Below, piece after piece: positions 38,739-40,441 of a stretch of DNA of 40,441 nt. A program made the translations under genes and the position numbers. Every line of letters begins with the position of its first letter. Position 1 is the stretch's first letter. Origin of the DNA: Methylovulum sp. (GTDB lineage: Bacteria > Pseudomonadota > Gammaproteobacteria > Methylococcales > Methylomonadaceae); NCBI GenBank assembly GCA_030689765.1, contig JAUYEP010000006.1, positions 1 to 40,441 of the forward strand, in the 5' to 3' direction. The notes below the pieces were generated by a model that made no database searches, had not been told where the DNA came from, and worked only from the letters and a program-made list of their open reading frames with translations.

Positions 38739-39527
38739 ATGACAGAACGCGCATTATGGGTCGCCAAGACCGGCCTGGACGCCCAACAAACCCGCATGGC
38801 GGTCATTGCCAATAATTTGGCGAACGTCAATACCACGGGGTTTAAAAAATCCAGGCCCATTTTCGAAGACCTGATCTATCAAAATATCCGCCAGGTTGGT
38901 GCGCAGTCTTCGCAAAACAACACCTTGCCCTCGGGTTTACAGCTAGGGACTGGCGTAAAAACCGTGGCTACCGAGAAGCTGCATACCCAGGGCAATATCC
39001 AGCAAACCGAAAATGCGCTGGATGTTGCCATTAATGGGCGGGGTTTTTTGCAAATCCTGATGCCAAACGGCGACACCAACTATACCCGCGATGGCTCGTT
39101 GAAAATAGACGCCACCGGTCAATTGGTGACCTCCAGTGGCCTGGTGCTGAACCCTGGGATCACTGTGACCAACAGTGCGCTGAGCATCACGATAGGCCGT
39201 GATGGCACGGTGTCGGAATTGCAGCCAGGCAATCCTGCACCGGTAACAATAGGGCAAATCCAAACGGCTAATTTTATCAACCCCACCGGCCTGGAACCGG
39301 TCGGCGAAAACCTGTACCGCGAATCGGTAGCCAGTGGCCCGCCGATCATCGGGACACCCGGCGAAAATGAATTTGGGCCGTTGTTGCAAGGCTCCCTTGA
39401 AACGTCCAATGTCAATGTGGTTGAGGAACTGGTCAATATGATCGAGACGCAACGGGCTTATGAGATGAATTCCAAAGCCATTTCAACCACGGATGAAATG
39501 CTGTCCTTTGTGACGCAACAACTATAA
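38739..39527 (+). CDS. flgG: Flagellar basal body rod protein FlgG
   Basis: [55 protein letters not shown]...[26 protein letters not shown]. Confidence 0.97.
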   Translation: MTERALWVAKTGLDAQQTRMAVIANNLANVNTTGFKKSRPIFEDLIYQNIRQVGAQSSQNNTLPSGLQLGTGVKTVATEKLHTQGNIQQTENALDVAINGRGFLQILMPNGDTNYTRDGSLKIDATGQLVTSSGLVLNPGITVTNSALSITIGRDGTVSELQPGNPAPVTIGQIQTANFINPTGLEPVGENLYRESVASGPPIIGTPGENEFGPLLQGSLETSNVNVVEELVNMIETQRAYEMNSKAISTTDEMLSFVTQQL

Positions 39528-39541
39528 CGGGGATTAACGGT

Positions 39542-40216
39542 ATGAAAACTCACCCACTCAAACTCATCGTAGTGCTGTTACTGCCCATCGCCTGTGCGCC
39601 GTTACCGCCACAACGCGATCCAGCCTTTGCACCGGTGGCGCCTGCCGATTTAAGGGCCCCGGCGCAAAATACCGGGGCTATTTATCAAGCGGGTTACGAT
39701 ATGCGGTTGTTCGAAAATATTGCGGCAATCCGGGTCGGCGATATTCTGACGGTTAAATTGCAGGAAAAAACCCAGGCACAAAAGAATGCGGATTTAAACG
39801 CTAAAAAAGACACCACTATGAACGTCGATGCACCGATGGTATTAGGCATGAATGCCGCCGCGCTGCTCTCAGGCGCAGGGGGGACTACATTGACATCAAA
39901 GCGTTCGTTTAAAGGTTCTGGGGATTCGGCACAAAGCAACAGCTTGACCGGCAATATAGCCGTTACCGTGGTGGAGCAATTGCCGAACGGCAATTTAAGG
40001 GTACGCGGCGAGAAAATAGTCAATTTAAATGAAGGGGATGAATATATCAGGGTATCCGGCATTGTCAGGCCCGTCGATATTGATGTGTCCAACACCATCA
40101 CTTCCGATAATTTGGCGGATGCCACGATCACCTATACGGGCAGCGGCGCGATGGCGGATGCCAGCAAAATGGGCTGGCTGTCACGGGTACTGACCAGCCC
40201 CTGGTTCCCCTTCTAA
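39542..40216 (+). CDS. flgH: Flagellar L-ring protein FlgH
   Basis: Lipoprotein-type signal (LLLPIACAPL), GAIYQAGYDMRLFENIAAIRVGDILTVKLQEKTQAQKNAD...LPNGNLRVRGEKIVNLNEGDEYIRVSGIVRPVDIDVSNTITSDNLADATITYTGSGAMADASKMGWLSRVL. Confidence 0.96.
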   Translation: MKTHPLKLIVVLLLPIACAPLPPQRDPAFAPVAPADLRAPAQNTGAIYQAGYDMRLFENIAAIRVGDILTVKLQEKTQAQKNADLNAKKDTTMNVDAPMVLGMNAAALLSGAGGTTLTSKRSFKGSGDSAQSNSLTGNIAVTVVEQLPNGNLRVRGEKIVNLNEGDEYIRVSGIVRPVDIDVSNTITSDNLADATITYTGSGAMADASKMGWLSRVLTSPWFPF

Positions 40217-40274
40217 AGGATAAACAGACATGAACACGATAAAACAACTTATTTTAATCACCGGTTCCCATATA

Positions 40275-40373
40275 GTTCCCACGCTCCGGCGTGGGAATTC
40301 ATTCGGCAACGCTCCAGCGTTGCGTGACGCTGGAGCGTCACGGGGCGGCATTCCCACGCCGGAGCGTGGGAAC
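40275..40373. repeat. REP/BIME-like double palindrome (GTTCCCACGCTCC family)
   Basis: gttcccacgctccggcgtgggaattcattcggcaacgctccagcgttgcgtgacgctggagcgtcac...attcccacgccggagcgtgggaac; matches 25037-25132. Confidence 0.85.
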
Positions 40374-40441
40374 GATGTCGTGGGTGGTTATTTTTTGCGA
40401 GTTACCTTATTTCATGCACATTCATAAAGAGAAACGGACAT

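Noticed and set aside
40230-40427. 65-aa ORF MNTIKQLILITGSHIVPTLRRGNSF...
   Set aside because: Mostly translated REP palindrome (IVPTLRRGNSF..RGGIPTPERGND), so not a genuine protein; only its first codons are of interest for flgI.

Overview
The window looks like chromosomal DNA from a gammaproteobacterium, possibly a Methylococcales-type methanotroph; that is inferred from gene content only. Most of it is housekeeping: rluB-scpB-scpA, a site-2 protease, a TsaC/YciO-like gene, a PAS-LuxR regulator, a DUF2817 gene coupled to a GNAT/C39 fusion, sspAB, the bc1 complex petABC, hisC/hisD/hisG, murA, mlaFED+mlaB without mlaC, and a flagellar flgA / flgBCDEFGH cluster behind a sigma-54-like promoter. 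Accessory content includes a frameshifted DUF433/DUF5615 pair, a HigB-like toxin with a shortened HigA-like partner, an Rpn-family nuclease, an M23 peptidase, a large LVIVD/Calx-beta/RTX protein and several families of palindromic repeats. The most interesting locus is 28893-33765, a stripped-down type III-A CRISPR operon: a CARF-HEPN Csx1-like protein, Cas10/Csm1 with intact HD and GGDD motifs, and Csm2. It has no csm3/4/5, cas6, adaptation genes or array in the window. A translationally coupled DUF4160-DUF2442 pair sits between cas10 and csm2. That pair is bracketed by a 50-bp direct repeat that duplicates the 3' end of cas10, which marks it as an insertion into an ancestral cas10-csm2 junction. 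Two non-autonomous, MITE-like elements and an island of nested palindromes right after csm2 are also reported.
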